64,000 nt of DNA, from assembly GCA_027924585.1 (NCBI GenBank), contig BSBM01000050.1, positions 7,636,001-7,700,000 on the forward strand, given 5' to 3'. The notes under the pieces were generated by a model. That model did no database searches. It was not told the DNA's origin and worked only from the letters and a program-made list of their open reading frames with translations. Source of the DNA: Larix kaempferi (taxonomy: Eukaryota; Streptophyta; Pinopsida; Pinales; Pinaceae). A program made the position numbers and the translations under genes. Positions within the stretch are counted from its first letter, which is position 1, and each line of letters begins with the position of its first letter. Of this stretch, positions 1-11,075 are shown one piece after another.

Positions 1-920
1 TCAAGGATAACACAATGATGATACTAATAAGCATGCGTAGTGATTAAGGATGGATGTAAGTTCAAGGACAGGTAATCCAGGAAGCAAAGATCAAGAGGGA
101 GCACACTCTAGTTGTTCCTGCAAGAAAGCAAAGGAGCACACTTCAGTAGTTTCTGCAAGGATGCAGATATTTAGAGGGAGTTGACCACTTCTCACAATCC
201 ACATAAGAATGGAGTTGCAGAAAAGAAGCAAAGACTGAGAGGGAGTAAACCCAACAAACAAACAAAGATAAGTATTTGAATTGTCATTACTTGCATATTT
301 TATTGTTTAAATAATATTGTTCAATAATGTATATACCGATGTTCCTAGAATTAGGTTGTGTATTATGCATATTAGAATAGTTGCATTGATGAACAATATA
401 CTACTAATATGCATGGGTAAGTGGCCTATGGCACTGTACAACATTCCATTGCTACTTATCTAGAATGAAACCTCTTTGCTGAATTGTTGGGAGTTGTGCA
501 CACTCTTAACAATGTTCTGGTAGAGATTGGAAGGCATCTAGAAAGTTACGGGATATGGATAAATGTTGTATTGAAGCATTTGCTAAGATAATTGCATGAT
601 TGTATGACATATTTCTTTATGTGTAAGAATTTGTTCCGAAAACTATGAGATGTTTTCTAATCATGCAATTTAACTTGTTGTGTAGGAAAGATCGTATGCC
701 ATCACCTACAAAAGAAGAACTACAACATTTGTTTAGCAACAAAATTATCTATTGAAGATATTGAAGTTCCCAGGATACGGGAAGAATGCCTTGATCCGTC
801 GATCATGAAGAACGATGTTTGGGATGTAGTCCCAAGACCTGAAGGGAAGTTTGTTATGACTTCCATATGGATATATCAAGATCAAGCATGTTGCAGATGG
901 CAGCATAGAGAAATATAAAA
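1..920 (+). pseudogene. copia 1 integrase tail and start of RT (broken)
   Basis: Bases 181-243 translate to a stretch containing NPHKNGVAEKKQR, which matches the copia integrase block around the third catalytic Glu (usually ...NGVAERKNR). Bases 780-920 hold the N-terminal RT block in shifting frames: NDVWDVVPRPEGK, then KHVADGSIEKYK. Between them (about 250-740) I recognise nothing; it is probably an insertion or heavily diverged integrase C-terminus. Several frameshifts make this non-coding today. Confidence 0.65.
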
Positions 921-2119
921 GTGAAGATACACCAGCTGGATTTCAAGACAGCCTTCTTGAATGGTGTAGTTGAAGAAGAAGTGTATGTGGAGAAGCCACT
1001 TGGTTCTGAGACACATGACAGGGAGTCATATATGTGCAGAACTTGGTATGGTAGGATAGACAGCTTTCTATCCATTTTGGGCTTTACCAAGAGTAAAGCG
1101 GATTTCAACCTTTACTACAAGGTTGAGGAAGGCAATCCAATGATACTACTTTTGTATGCGGATAACCTGTTTGTTACAGGTGAAGATAGATTGATTGCCG
1201 ACATGTAGCGGAAGCTTGCTGCCGAGTTCGAGATGAAGAAATTGGGGGTTATGCACTATTTGTTTTTGGCATGGAGGTGTGGCAGAGTGCAGATGGAATC
1301 TTCCTTGGACAAGGGAAGTATGCAGTAGAGATCCTGAAGAGGTTCGGGATGATGGATTGCAAGGCCATGGCCACACCTATGGCATTGAATCTGAAGCTTC
1401 TTTGTGACGCTTCATCTGAGATGGTTGATGTCTCTATGTATCGTCAGATAATTGGGTCCTTGATGTACCTGACGAACATGAGACCAGATATTTGCTTTGC
1501 GATGAACACATTGAGCCAGTTCCTGACGGATCTGAGGAGTGTTCACCTGGTTGTTGTAAAGCATGTTCTGAGGTACCTGAAGGGTATAGTGGATTATGGG
1601 CTCAAGTATGAAGCGAATCAAAATTTTAACCTGCAGGGTTATGTTGATTCAGATTGGGCTATCAGTGCTGCAGATAGGAAGAGCACATCTGGGTGCTGCT
1701 TCAGTATGGGATCAGGTGTGATCTCTTGGTTTAGCAGGAAGCAGTCCTGCGTAGCACTGAGTACAGCTGAGGTAGAGTATGTTGCAGCCTGTTCATCTAG
1801 TTGTGAGGCAGTATGGCTATGGAAGCTATTGTATGAGTTATTTGATCTCCTGTTGGATGCTACTGGTATATTCTGTGATAAACAGAGTTGTGTGAAGCTG
1901 TCTGAGAACCTAGTGTTTCATGACAGGTTGAAACACATAGAGATCAAATATCACTATATCAGGGATATGGTGCAGAGAGGAGCTGTGAAACTCCTGTACA
2001 TTGCGACGGACGAGCAGATTGCAGATATGCTGACGAAGCCACTAGCCAGGGTGAAGTTCAAGTATTTCAGGGAGAGGCTTGGTGTTCCTCAGATTGATGA
2101 CACTTCGAGGAAGAAGTGA
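921..2119 (+). pseudogene. copia 1 reverse transcriptase and RNase H (broken)
   Basis: Would copy the element RNA into DNA and degrade the template. 921-1208 reads QLDFKTAFLNG, the first catalytic RT block of copia, and ends with LLLYADNLFVTG, where copia normally has YxDD, so the second catalytic Asp is Asn. A stop follows at 1206-1208. 1271-2119 is open for 282 codons and holds the C-terminal RT (MYRQIIGSLMYLTNMRPDI) and the copia RNase H with DSDWA, ADRKSTSG, ALSTAEVEYVA and the terminal IADMLTKPLA block. The RNase H half is better preserved than the RT. The frame change near 1210-1270 splits the two halves. Confidence 0.88.
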
Positions 2120-2740
2120 TGGACACATTTGCTGAAGCCATTCCAAGCATGTTGGAAGGAGGATCCTTCACATGGCTGTGGATGTAAGCGCTGGATGATG
2201 AACATCAGGATGATGTTCTGGTTTCTGCTTTGTATGATCAGTTGGATCATTTATATGTATATGTATGTACACATCATGTTGGATGCTGGATATGATCAGT
2301 TGGATCATTTATATGTATATGTATGTACACATCATGTTGGATACTGGATATGATCAGTAGGATCATTTGTATGGATCATGTTGGATGCTTGGACCATGTA
2401 TCTGTATATGTATCAGGTGGATACATTGTATGATCAGGTGGATCATGTATGGTGATATGTATCATGTATTTGTATTTGTATCAGGTGGATACATTGTATG
2501 ATCAGGTGGATCATGTATGATGATATGTATCAGGTAGATACTTGGTATGCATCAGGTAGATGCATTATATGATCAAGATGATCGTGGATGACGAGCTTCA
2601 GGATGTTGCTCCAGATGACATGCAGCAGGATGTTGCAGTGATGATGATCATGATGATCATGTGTACATCAGGATGATGTATGGTGAGTACCAGGTTGATA
2701 CTTTATGGCCGTGGATTAGGTTGTGCAGATGAGCATATAA
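2120..2740 (+). repeat. tandem repeats in 3' internal region of copia 1 (GGATCA type)
   Basis: No coding sequence. A unit of about 57 bp with the core GATCAGTTGGATCATTTATA occurs at 2237-2293 and again at 2294-2350. It then degenerates into shorter blocks with the pattern TATCAGGTGGATACATTGTA and GATCAGGTGGATCATGTAT up to about 2560, and further ATGATGATCATG-rich sequence to 2670. The overlapping 74-aa frame at 2129-2353 is only a translation of the repeat. Confidence 0.75.
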
Positions 2741-3330
2741 TTTGGCCCTGGGAGATTTGCAGATAGTCTTTCAAGGTTTTGCCTATGGCATGTAATTTGT
2801 GCCCTGGGATATCTAGCAAATGCTCTTTCGAGGTTTTGCTCTAGGAGGACATATAATTTGGCCCTGGGAGATCTGCAGATAGTCTTTCGAGGTTTTTCCT
2901 ATGGCATGTAATTTGTGCCCTGGGATATCTAGCAGATGCTCTTTTGAGGTTTTGTCCTATGGCATATAATATGTCCCTGGGAGATCCGATAGGTTGGGTT
3001 GTGTGCCCGTAATAAGTCCTAGGATGCTCTTGCGAGGTTTTTCCATGAACAGATATAATCTGTCCCTGGGAGATCCTATAGGTAGAGCTGTGTGCTCGTA
3101 ACAGCCTGGGATGCTCTTGCGAGGTTTTGTGGTGACCACATATAATCTGTCCCTGGGAGATCCTATAGGTATAGCTATGTGCTTGTAACAGCCTGGGATG
3201 CTCTTGCGAGGTTTTGTGGTGAGGTCACATATAATATGGCCCTGGGAGATCCTATAGGTAGAGCCATGTGCTCGTAATAGCCTGGGATGCTCTTTTAAGT
3301 TTTTGTGATGCACGTAATAAGTCCTGAGGA
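2741..3330 (+). repeat. tandem repeats in 3' internal region of copia 1 (CCCTGGGAGATC type)
   Basis: About nine degenerate units of 60-75 bp, each with CCCTGGGAGATC (or CCCTGGGATATC), then GATAGTCTTTCGAGG or GATGCTCTTGCGAGG, then GGTTTT and CATATAAT. The minus-strand 118-aa frame over 2957-3313 is a by-product of the repeat. The remaining 3331-3557 is unique sequence with no gene and leads to the polypurine tract. Confidence 0.8.
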
Positions 3331-3566
3331 TTCCACAGTATGGCTAGTGATGACGAAGACCTGCAGGTGGTGGGCCTACATCCAGTATGAAAAAGGACTG
3401 GCTCTGTAGAACTTCCTATGACGAGTAGATTCAGAGATTGATTGAGATAGCAGTAACAGTGACGATGATGATGACTCGATGACGATTATCCAGTGACGAT
3501 GATCCAGAGAAGATGACTTGTGCTAGAAGACCTGTGTCGAGAAATACCTTCCTAGTTAAGAGGGAG

Positions 3567-4194
3567 TGTTGATGTATATGTAACTTCAGAATGTATTTCA
3601 CATATATGTATATTGTGTTCCTATAGAGATGTTATTATTCCTCTATACGGAAGTGGTTGTATTCCTATAGAGATGTTATTATTCATCTATACGGAAGTGT
3701 CGTCATTTTTATTGTAAGTGTCGTAACTTATACTTGATGGGTTATTAGACCACCTTGTTGGGGTCGGCCTTGTATAAGTCATGTGGTTCAAAGGGTTATT
3801 AGACCACCCTATTGGAGGTCGGCCATGTGGGTCAAAGGGTTGTTAGACCACCCTAGTGGGGGTCGGCCTAGTCAGCATTATGTTAAGTGGTTAAGTTGAG
3901 GCCTACCTAGTTGAGTAAAGGTCAAGTCAAGTTAGTGTATAAATAGAGAGTGTGTCTCTCTCATTTTACACATTCTATTCTCTCATTCACACTTTGGAGA
4001 GTGGCACACTTGTGGAGGAGGAGGCTATGCTGCTAGGAGAAGACTATCTCTTGTATTCTGGTTGTATCAATGCTCTATCTATCTCTGAGGAAGTTATTGG
4101 GGTTTTTCACCTTTATGGTTTTCCCCAAGTAAACTCTGTGTCTCTTGTGTGCTTGCATTATTGTGTCCATGATTGATATGCTGTAGATTTGCTG
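3567..4194 (+). repeat. 3' LTR of copia 1 (right end lost)
   Basis: Starts with TGTTGATGTATATG directly after the polypurine tract AAGAGGGAG. It contains two ~46-bp repeats at about 3610-3700 in which TATAGAG and CTCTATA form an inverted pair. Three degenerate copies of a block with GGGTTATTAGACCACC and GGTCGGCC lie at 3738-3870. A TATA-like GTATAAATAG at 3937-3946 fits the U3 promoter. No terminal CA is seen because LINE sequence begins near 4195. Confidence 0.75.
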
Positions 4195-4196
4195 TA

Positions 4197-4661
4197 CATG
4201 TTGTTCTCTCAGTTAAGATCCTAGATCAGATTGATGTAAATTCTGAAAATTTAACAAAATTAGTTGATCTGATCATTGCGGGTGATTTAAATTATACTAG
4301 CAGTGCTTCTGAGATATGGGGATCTGCGGCCAGAATGGATGATTTGGCAGACTTTTTTAACAAGTTCCTTGTAGATGCAGACTTGGTTGATGTAGTGCCT
4401 CATAAACTCCTGCCTACTTGGACAAATGGCAGATTTGGTATTGATGGTATTCACAAAAGGTTGGACCATTTTCTTGTTAAGTCAGAATTGTTGGGTCTCT
4501 TTCAAAAATATCGCTCCTGGGTCTTCGATACTAAATTTTTTGACCATTGGCCTATCATCCTCCAATTCGAAGATTATGGACAAAATTTTTCTTTCCCCTT
4601 CAAATTTAACAGTTCATGGTTATGTGACATCAGTTTTTGTAGCATGGTGAGATCATTCTAG
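4197..4661 (+). pseudogene. LINE ORF2, endonuclease domain (5'-truncated)
   Basis: Apurinic-type endonuclease that would nick target DNA for insertion. Visible: IIAGDLNYTSSASEIWG (the GDLN active-site block) and FFDHWPIIL (the SDHxP-like block) near the end of the domain. The N-terminal half, with the first catalytic Asn and Glu, is absent. A TAG at 4659-4661 ends this part, but the same frame continues beyond it. Confidence 0.8.
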
Positions 4662-6689
4662 CAGTCCTGTGGTGATCATGATACAAACCCAGTTCAGAAT
4701 TTCTGCTATAAATTTAAATGCTTAAAAGAGGCTGTTATCATCAAGATAAAGAATCAAAAAAAGGATGATATGTTGGAACTTGTCCATTTAGAAATGAAAA
4801 TTCAGGATTCTCTTATAGAAAATTTCTCAAACACTTTGGATGTTGAATCTTTTGAAGATTTGAAACGATTTGAGCAGAAAAAGGAAATTTTGCTATTGCA
4901 AGAAGAAAATGAATGGAGGCTTAAAAGCCGTGCTATTTGGATCTCTCAAGGAGATAAAAATACCAAATTTTTTCACTCCTTTGCCTCTGCAAGAAGGAAT
5001 TCGAAGTATATTTGGGAGATGCATGACAATCAAGGGCACATCTTTTCAGGGCTTGATCAATTGAAATCAGAAGCAGTATCATTTTTTGGTAAAATTTACA
5101 GTGACCCGGGTGATTGCATTTTGGCTGATCAAATTAAAGTAGCTAGTCTTTTCCCAAGATTTTTTAGTGATTATGATGCTAACTGTATTCAACAAGAGGT
5201 CTCACTGGATGAGATTGAAATCACTTTAAAAAATTTTGCCAAGGAAAAAATCCCCGGGCCTGATGGTTGGCCGGTGGAGCTATATCTCCAATTTTTCGAT
5301 ATTTTGGGTTAGGATCTCAAAGAACTGGTTAATTTCTCTAGAGTTCATGGTTATATTTCAGGTGCCCTCAATTCAACTTTTATCACTTTAATCCCCAAAA
5401 AGAACAACCCCAATTCTTTCAAGGATTATCGTCTGATTGCTCTTTGCAATCTGCTCTACAAACTCATCACAAAGATCCTTGCTGAAAGAATGAAGAAGGT
5501 ACTCTCTGACAATATCTCAGCAGAGCAGTTTGGCTTTTTAGCTAGGAGACAAATCCATATTGCTATTGGCATCTCTCAGGAATTGATGCATAGCATTAAG
5601 ATTAAAAAGAAGAAGGCACTGTTGCTTAAAATGGACTTAGAAAAAGATTATGACAGATTCAATTGGTCCTTTCTGCATTTGATTCTCATCAGGATTGGTG
5701 GGCCTCCTTTGGTGATAAAGTGGATAATGGCTTGCATCACTACTATGAATTTTTCAGTTCTGGTTAATGGTTCTCCATCCTCATTCTTCAGTTGTTCCCA
5801 TGGGATAAGAAAAGGGTGTCCTCTTTCACCATTTCTCTTCATCTTAGTTATGGATGGCTTCAGTAGATTAGTTAATCAAGCTCTGGACAATGGATTGATC
5901 AAAGGCATCAAGATGACTAAGGATTGTGTGAGTACTCACATTTTATTTGCAGATGATGTCTTGATGGCAGGTTTGAATTCCGTGGCAGAATGGAAATTGT
6001 ATGCTGAACTCATCCAGACTTTTTGTAATACCTTTGGCATGAAGGTCAGTACAGCCAAGTCAAATTTTTATCATATGAATATGAGTGATGAGCACTTGAG
6101 AGATATTACTTCTGTGCTCCCATATAATTGTTGTCCTTTGGATCATGGATTTAAATACCTGGGCTTTAACTTAAAGCCAAATAATTATCTTATAAAAGAT
6201 TGGCTCTGGTTGGTAAGAAAAATTGAAGCTCGGATAGCTCATTGGTCTTATAGATTGCTATCTATGGGAGGCAAGCTCACCTTAGTTAAATCAGTTCTCT
6301 CGAGTATTCTTGTTTATTGGTTTTCACTACTTGAAGTGCCTTCTTCTATTATAAAATCTATCAAGAAATATTTCTTCAATTTTCTCTGGACTGGGACTGC
6401 AGATAATACTAAACTCCCGATGGTAGCTGCAGAGATGCTCTCAAGACCTTTCAGATTTGGAGGTTGGGGAATCAAAGACCTTGAGGTTTTCAACTCTGCT
6501 CTCAGATTAAAAAGCATGTGGTGGGGTATTTTTGGCAGTACCCTCTGGTCTAGACTCATTCAGAGTAAATATTTAAAACAAGATGTATATCTCTGGATTA
6601 GAAATCCAAAATTGGGAAGTTGGAAATTTTCTCCCATTTGGAGGGGTTTTATGAAAATTTTCAAATGGATAAAAAATGACCTCTCCTAG
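4662..6689 (+). pseudogene. LINE ORF2, reverse transcriptase domain
   Basis: Reads on in the same frame as the endonuclease. Visible RT blocks in order: KIPGPDGWPVELY (near 5250-5290), LIPKKNNPNSFKDYR (5390-5430), LLLKMDLEKDYDRFNW (near 5620-5665, first catalytic Asp; the usual KAYD is KDYD), GIRKGCPLSPFLF (5805-5845) and the catalytic FADDVLMAG (near 5946-5972). In-frame TAG codons stand at 5310-5312 (probably a former Trp codon) and 6687-6689 (before a Gln codon). There is no frameshift in over 2 kb, so this insertion looks younger than its neighbours. Confidence 0.88.
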
Positions 6690-7934
6690 CAGGTGGGTTC
6701 GGGTGTGGATATTACAGTTGGAGTTGATCCCATCCTTGGGATGGAAGATTCTTATCTTCTTCCTTTTGTTCTTATTAAGTATTTGCAGGTTATTAGGCTA
6801 AGCACTTTGAATAAGATCCATTATTACAAATTTGGGGATGATGGGGCAGCTGTTTGGTTATCTGCAAGAGATCTAGGCCTGTCTGGATACTTAGCTCAGA
6901 CTTGGGATGTTCATATTCAAAATCTAAACTCTGCTGGTGTCAAACTCAATGTAGATAGTGATCAAATTATTTGGGGTGGGAATCCTTCCACTGGCATAGT
7001 CACTGCAAAGTCAGCTTATTGTAGAATTCTCCAAGATAAGTTAATTTATCCACCAAATTGGTGGTACAAGTCCCTTTGGAAATGGTCTCTTCCATTAAAA
7101 GTTAAATGTTTCTTGTGGTTAGCTTTGCAAGATAAATTGAAGACTTGGGAAAACTTGATCAAACGGGGATGGTTGGGCCCCAGCATTTGCGCTCTTTGCC
7201 ACAATGATGCAGAATCCTCTCAGCACTTATTTGTCAAATGCAATTTTACTCAGAAAATTTGGGACTTTATTTCTGAAAGATTGAATTTTTCTTATCATTG
7301 GGATGTTGGTGGTTTTAGCCATTGTCTCTTGAGCTGGTACAGAGAAAATAAACAATATTTCACCATAGCTATCTTTATTTCATGGGCAATCTGGCACACC
7401 AGAAATTGTGCAATTTTCCAGGATTTGTTACCTGATGTTGTAAAATGCAGCCTATTGGTTTTGAAAATGTTTTCATCTTATTGTTCTGATGATCTTAAAC
7501 AGAAGCTTGATAAAATTAGCCTGTTTACATTCAAGGTGGATCAACCTGTTCTTTTCTTCAACAGGGCTGCTCAAGATGGAATTTGTGTAGTGGATGGTGT
7601 CCTCTATCTGAACGATATGCATTACTTCACAGTTAGGCTCAATTGTGGTGTTGGCAGCAATATGAAAGCAGAGCTTATGGCTCTCTGGTGCATCTTAAAA
7701 GTTGCCAATATTTTCAGATTAGTTAACATCAGAGTATATGAAGACTCTCGTGTTACGATCAAATGGGCCAAGGGCAAATTCAAACTGAATGTTACCATCT
7801 TGAGACATTGGTGCCTTCGAGTACAGTCAGAAATTGCTCAGCAATAAGAAATCAAGTTTGAACATATTTATAGATCTCATAATTCTCTAGCGGATAAGTT
7901 ATCAAAGCAGGCTTTGGCAGGTTTGGATGGGTAG
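6690..7934 (+). pseudogene. LINE ORF2, C-terminal zinc-binding region and RNase H
   Basis: Same frame again. About 7000-7270 encodes the zf-RVT region that follows RT in plant LINEs: SAYCRILQDK, LPLKVKCFLWLALQDKL, CALCHNDAESSQHLFVKC. About 7640-7934 is an RNase H: LNCGVGSNMKAELMALW, YEDSRVTIKWAKG and, beyond a TAA at 7845-7847, HNSLADKLSKQA, ending at a TAG (7932-7934). The Glu of AEL and the Asp of YEDS are retained. The TAA probably arose from a CAA. Confidence 0.83.
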
Positions 7935-8280
7935 CTACTATGGGAGGAATGGTGTGACAACACTATTATAGATAGTGGTGTCACTTATTTTTATGACTAA
8001 GAGCTGTGTGGCTCTTTTCCAGATTTCAGATGGCTGTTATTTTCTTTGTCTGCTGAACTTTTTGTCTTTCTAGTTCCTTTGATGGACTGACTAGTTAATT
8101 TTTTTATTTTGGGGATCTTGGAATGTCTTGAACATTTTGTATTTCAGATCTCTATATTTTGCTGAATGATTTGGACATCGAATCAGGTCTTTCTTTGTAC
8201 TATTTGATTCATATGAATATCAATAGTAGTTTTTTTTTGCTGGAAAACAATGCAAACTTTTATTTTCTTAAGAAAATATA

Positions 8281-8490
8281 TGAGTGGGAGGATTTACGTG
8301 AGGGAGTAGGAGGGCTTAGGGGGGTGCGATTCTCACATGTGAGGGAGTACGAGGGCTTAGGGGGGCGCGATTCTCACCCCTTAAGCTCCGCTCCAAGTGG
8401 TGGGCACACCACTTGGAGCGGAGCTTAAGGGGTGGAGCGATTCGCCCCCCTAAGCCCTCCTACTCCCTCACGTAAGGCCTCCCACTTATA
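8281..8490. repeat. foldback inverted repeat (MITE-like)
   Basis: The centre is a perfect 28-bp palindromic stem, 8375-8402 against 8407-8434, with a 4-base loop. Outside it the arms continue with few mismatches. The outer left arm (8281-8330: GTGGGAGG, ACGTGAGGGAGTAGGAGGG, CTTAGGGGGG) matches the reverse complement of 8441-8490. The left arm also carries an extra partial copy of itself (about 8336-8375, GAGGGAGTACGAGGGCTTAG), so it is longer than the right. No coding capacity. It could be a non-autonomous foldback or MITE; terminal duplications are not clear. Confidence 0.75.
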
Positions 8491-9595
8491 TTATTTGCAT
8501 GGGTTTCGCATGTGATTTGTATGTTTTTTTTAAATGTTTTGTTTGTTTTTTAATTTGTTATTTGCATATTTTTAATGTTTTTTTATTATTTGTTTTGTGT
8601 TTGTTTATGTTTTTTAATAAAAAAATGTATTATTTGTTTTGTTTTTTATGTGGTTTTTTTATAACTTTTTAATATTCATAGTTTATTATTATTCTTTTTT
8701 ATATGGTTTTTGTGTTTTAGTTGTTTAATATATTTTTTTATTGCTTATTTTTATTTTTATAGATGTTTAGTTTTGATTTTTAAATTTTAATGTAATTTTA
8801 AAAAATAAATAAATTATATTTATCATTAATTGATTAAATTTTGATTTAGGAGTTTAAGTCGGTTATATCTTTTGAAGTTGATAAGGGGTACTTTTTTGTG
8901 ATATAATACATTGGGATTTAAGAAGAGAACGAAGCTCTAGAAAATGTTGATTCTAATGAAGATCTTGATCTACATAATATTTTTAATTAGTTTCATGTCA
9001 TTGAGAAAAATGATCATTTTGACAATTTTTTGATAAGATATTTTGGCAATATTTTGACTTTAATATTTTGCTCTAAAAGTAAATATTATAATTTTAATAT
9101 TTTATTTACAAATATATGGTATATATTTTTTTATAGTTTATGTGACTCAACACTTTATGGGAAATAATGTTAAATAGTATCATTTTTATACATAAGATCT
9201 CATAAAATCAATTAAAAATGGTTGGAAATGTCTTTATTTTCTCTTTTTTTTTACAAATTTGTCCATAAAAATGGCTTATTTAAGAGGAAAGTTTAACGAA
9301 AAAACTTCCAAAATGAATATATTTTTCCTTATAACTAGCTTCTAAATGTGAAAAAACTCCAAAATGTACATATTTTTTCATTATAGCTAGCTACTAAATG
9401 CATATTTTTTTGTTAAATTTGAAAAAACACATTTGTAAATAAAAATTATAATTTTTTTATGACCAAGAAGAATCAAAATCACAAAAAATGGCTCAAAATG
9501 AAAAATGGCGCTACCAGTATACACACTTTTTGAAACAGAGGTAAAAACAACTACTAAAATTGACGTCCAAAAAAACGAGAATAATGTCAGGTTTT
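8491..9595. other. AT-rich non-coding stretch
   Basis: T-rich low-complexity sequence (repeated TTTGTTTT and TTATTATT) to about 8820, then AT-rich unique sequence. 8900-9000 could be read as a short acidic peptide on the + strand, but there is no long frame and no recognised domain. I see no gene, TIR or LTR here. It may be the remnant of a DNA transposon flanking the foldback. Confidence 0.5.
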
Positions 9596-9846
9596 CATCT
9601 AGTTGTATAACTTGTTAAGGCCCCAACCAATGTATTTTCAACTTACCTGGATGTTTGAGGAACTTACTGTCGTACAAGATAATTAAATAACCCTCTTGGA
9701 ACTTCTTTTGCTCGATGTGACAATCATGCCAGGCCTTTTCTCGTCCCTTTTGAACTTGCTGATGAAAACCTGCAAGAAATTAGTCTTCCTCTAATAATTG
9801 CAGTAGTTGTGAAAAGTGTGTTAATTTGTTTTCTTTACTTCGGATC
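9596..9846 (-). pseudogene. Ty3/gypsy integrase C-terminus fragment
   Basis: On the minus strand the sequence encodes HQQVQKGREKAWHD, then LYDSKFLKHPGKL, then HWLGP. This is the C-terminal chromatin/DNA-binding block (KFLKHPGKLxxxWLGPY) of the same gypsy family as G2 at 13650-20607. It ends against the copia 2 LTR at 9847. The upstream LLQLLEED block overlaps, in imperfect form, the block at the G2 edge near 13650-13700, so the two flanks are not one simple interrupted copy. Confidence 0.72.
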
Positions 9847-10265
9847 TGCAATAGTACTTGAAATCAAATAACAATCATACACATAAGAAATCACATTCAA
9901 CACATGAATTTACCCTAGGGAAACCCTCTATAACTTGAGGGAGAAAACCCTAGCAAAGCCTCACTTATTATATTTATAGATAGAAGAGAATGTGTTTTAC
10001 ATCAAGCACACATGGTGCAATTTACAAAGCAAGAGAGATAGATAAAGAAGAGAGACTCAAAATAATAATACTCCAACTAGCCAATTCACTAATATTGGTC
10101 TCATGCACAAATTTACTTCATTGGAATTCACTCCAACCTTGGAGAAATCAATCTTCAATAGAGAAGTGCACCCCACTTCTCATGCAATAACATTAACTTA
10201 TTGTATTGACTTCAGGATTAACACACCCCTTAACTGAAATCTTTCCCACTTAGTTAGGTGGCTAA

Positions 10266-10385
10266 CTTAAGTGTCGTCATGCAAGTTTCGCAACTCAAGT
10301 GTCGTCTTTTAATTTAACACAAGTTTCGTCTTTGAGTTTAACATAAGTGTCATATTTTAGTTTAACATAAGTGTCGTCATGCAAA
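10266..10385. repeat. short tandem repeat in copia 2 LTR
   Basis: Five imperfect copies of a 20-30-bp unit with the core TAACATAAGTGTCGTCAT (variants AAGTTTCGTC, AAGTGTCATA). Lies in the U3 part of the LTR. No coding capacity. Confidence 0.65.
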
Positions 10386-10811
10386 ATCACCTACTTAACT
10401 AGATTTTATTTGTTATCACTTCGTTAACTCTCTTAACTAAAATATTTCTTGTTAACATCACTACATGAACAATTCGAGTTCTCATTTGATTGACTGAAGT
10501 CTTATTTGTTAATATCACTAAATTTTAACAATTCAAATTCTCTCTTAATTAATTATTTATGTGTCATTCGAATTCTTTCATATCTTATCACATATTATCT
10601 TTATCTCTTGTCTTATCTGCATGGTCTATATATGCCAAGTTAATTAATTATCATATCAAATATACGAAGGATATTTTCCCAATGATGTGAGCATATTTTT
10701 CTACTATCGTTCCAAGTGTTTATGTTCTAAATTAATTCACTCTAGAGGTGGCCAATCTCCAGATAAGACTTAATAGATAAACCATGGTTAGTAGTACATG
10801 ACACACCATAC

Positions 10812-11075
10812 ATGCTTCAACATGTGAAGCATCACCTCAACACATGAGGCACCACCTCAAAACATGAGGATTTGTATTGACACACAATACCTTATCCTTG
10901 ACTAGCAATATTGTACAACATCATCACTTTGACATACAAAGCATTTTACTCAACACATGAAGCTTATCCATTCTTGAGTCCAACTCAAGATTCTTCTACA
11001 AGTTTCCTAAGTCCAACTCAGGCTCATATAAGGCAATACCTCGACACACGAGGCTCAATATTGACACACAAGATT
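10812..11075. repeat. run of short hairpins with changing stems and near-constant loops
   Basis: At least nine small inverted repeats follow one another. Stem/loop/stem examples: ATGCTTC-AACATGT-GAAGCAT (10812-10832), CCTC-AACACAT-GAGG (10835-10849), CCTC-AAAACAT-GAGG (10855-10869), GTATTG-ACACA-CAATAC (10874-10890), CTTTG-ACATA-CAAAG (10927-10941), TCTTGAG-TCCAA-CTCAAGA (10972-10990), CCTAAG-TCCAA-CTCAGG (11006-11022, one mismatch), CCTCG-ACACA-CGAGG (11039-11053) and AATATTG-ACACA-CAAGATT (11057-11075, one mismatch). Stems differ in sequence but keep pairing; loops stay ACACA, AACACAT or TCCAA. It lies in the U3 of a copia LTR. Confidence 0.75.

Larger units (their letters stand above)
1..4194 (+). 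mobile_element. Ty1/copia element 1, 3' part (5' end outside window)
   Basis: The order integrase tail, RT, RNase H, 3' internal region, polypurine tract (AAGAGGGAG at 3558-3566) and LTR is that of a Ty1/copia retrotransposon on the + strand. The 5' LTR, gag and protease lie outside the window. The 3' LTR runs directly into a LINE at about 4195, so its true end is not visible. The element is decayed: several frames are needed to read the pol remnants, and 250-740 shows no recognisable domain. Seen: domain order, PPT, LTR start. Inferred: that all pieces belong to one insertion. Confidence 0.8.
4195..8235 (+). mobile_element. LINE (L1-type non-LTR retrotransposon), 5'-truncated
   Basis: Domain order endonuclease, RT, zinc-binding region, RNase H on one strand defines a plant L1-type LINE. 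ORF1 and the start of the endonuclease are missing, as is usual for 5'-truncated copies. The 3' UTR (7935-8235) ends near ATATCAATAGTAG followed by a T run. TTTGCTG occurs at 4188-4194 and 8236-8242 and may be a target-site duplication, but it abuts a T run and is weak evidence. The host sequence on the left is the copia 1 LTR. Confidence 0.85.

Noticed and set aside
2957-3313. 118-codon minus-strand frame
   Set aside because: Produced by the CCCTGGGAGATC tandem repeat; the peptide is itself a repeat.
8375-8434. Terminator or microRNA precursor
   Set aside because: The stem is part of a longer foldback with extended arms; a repeat origin is simpler and nothing shows transcription.
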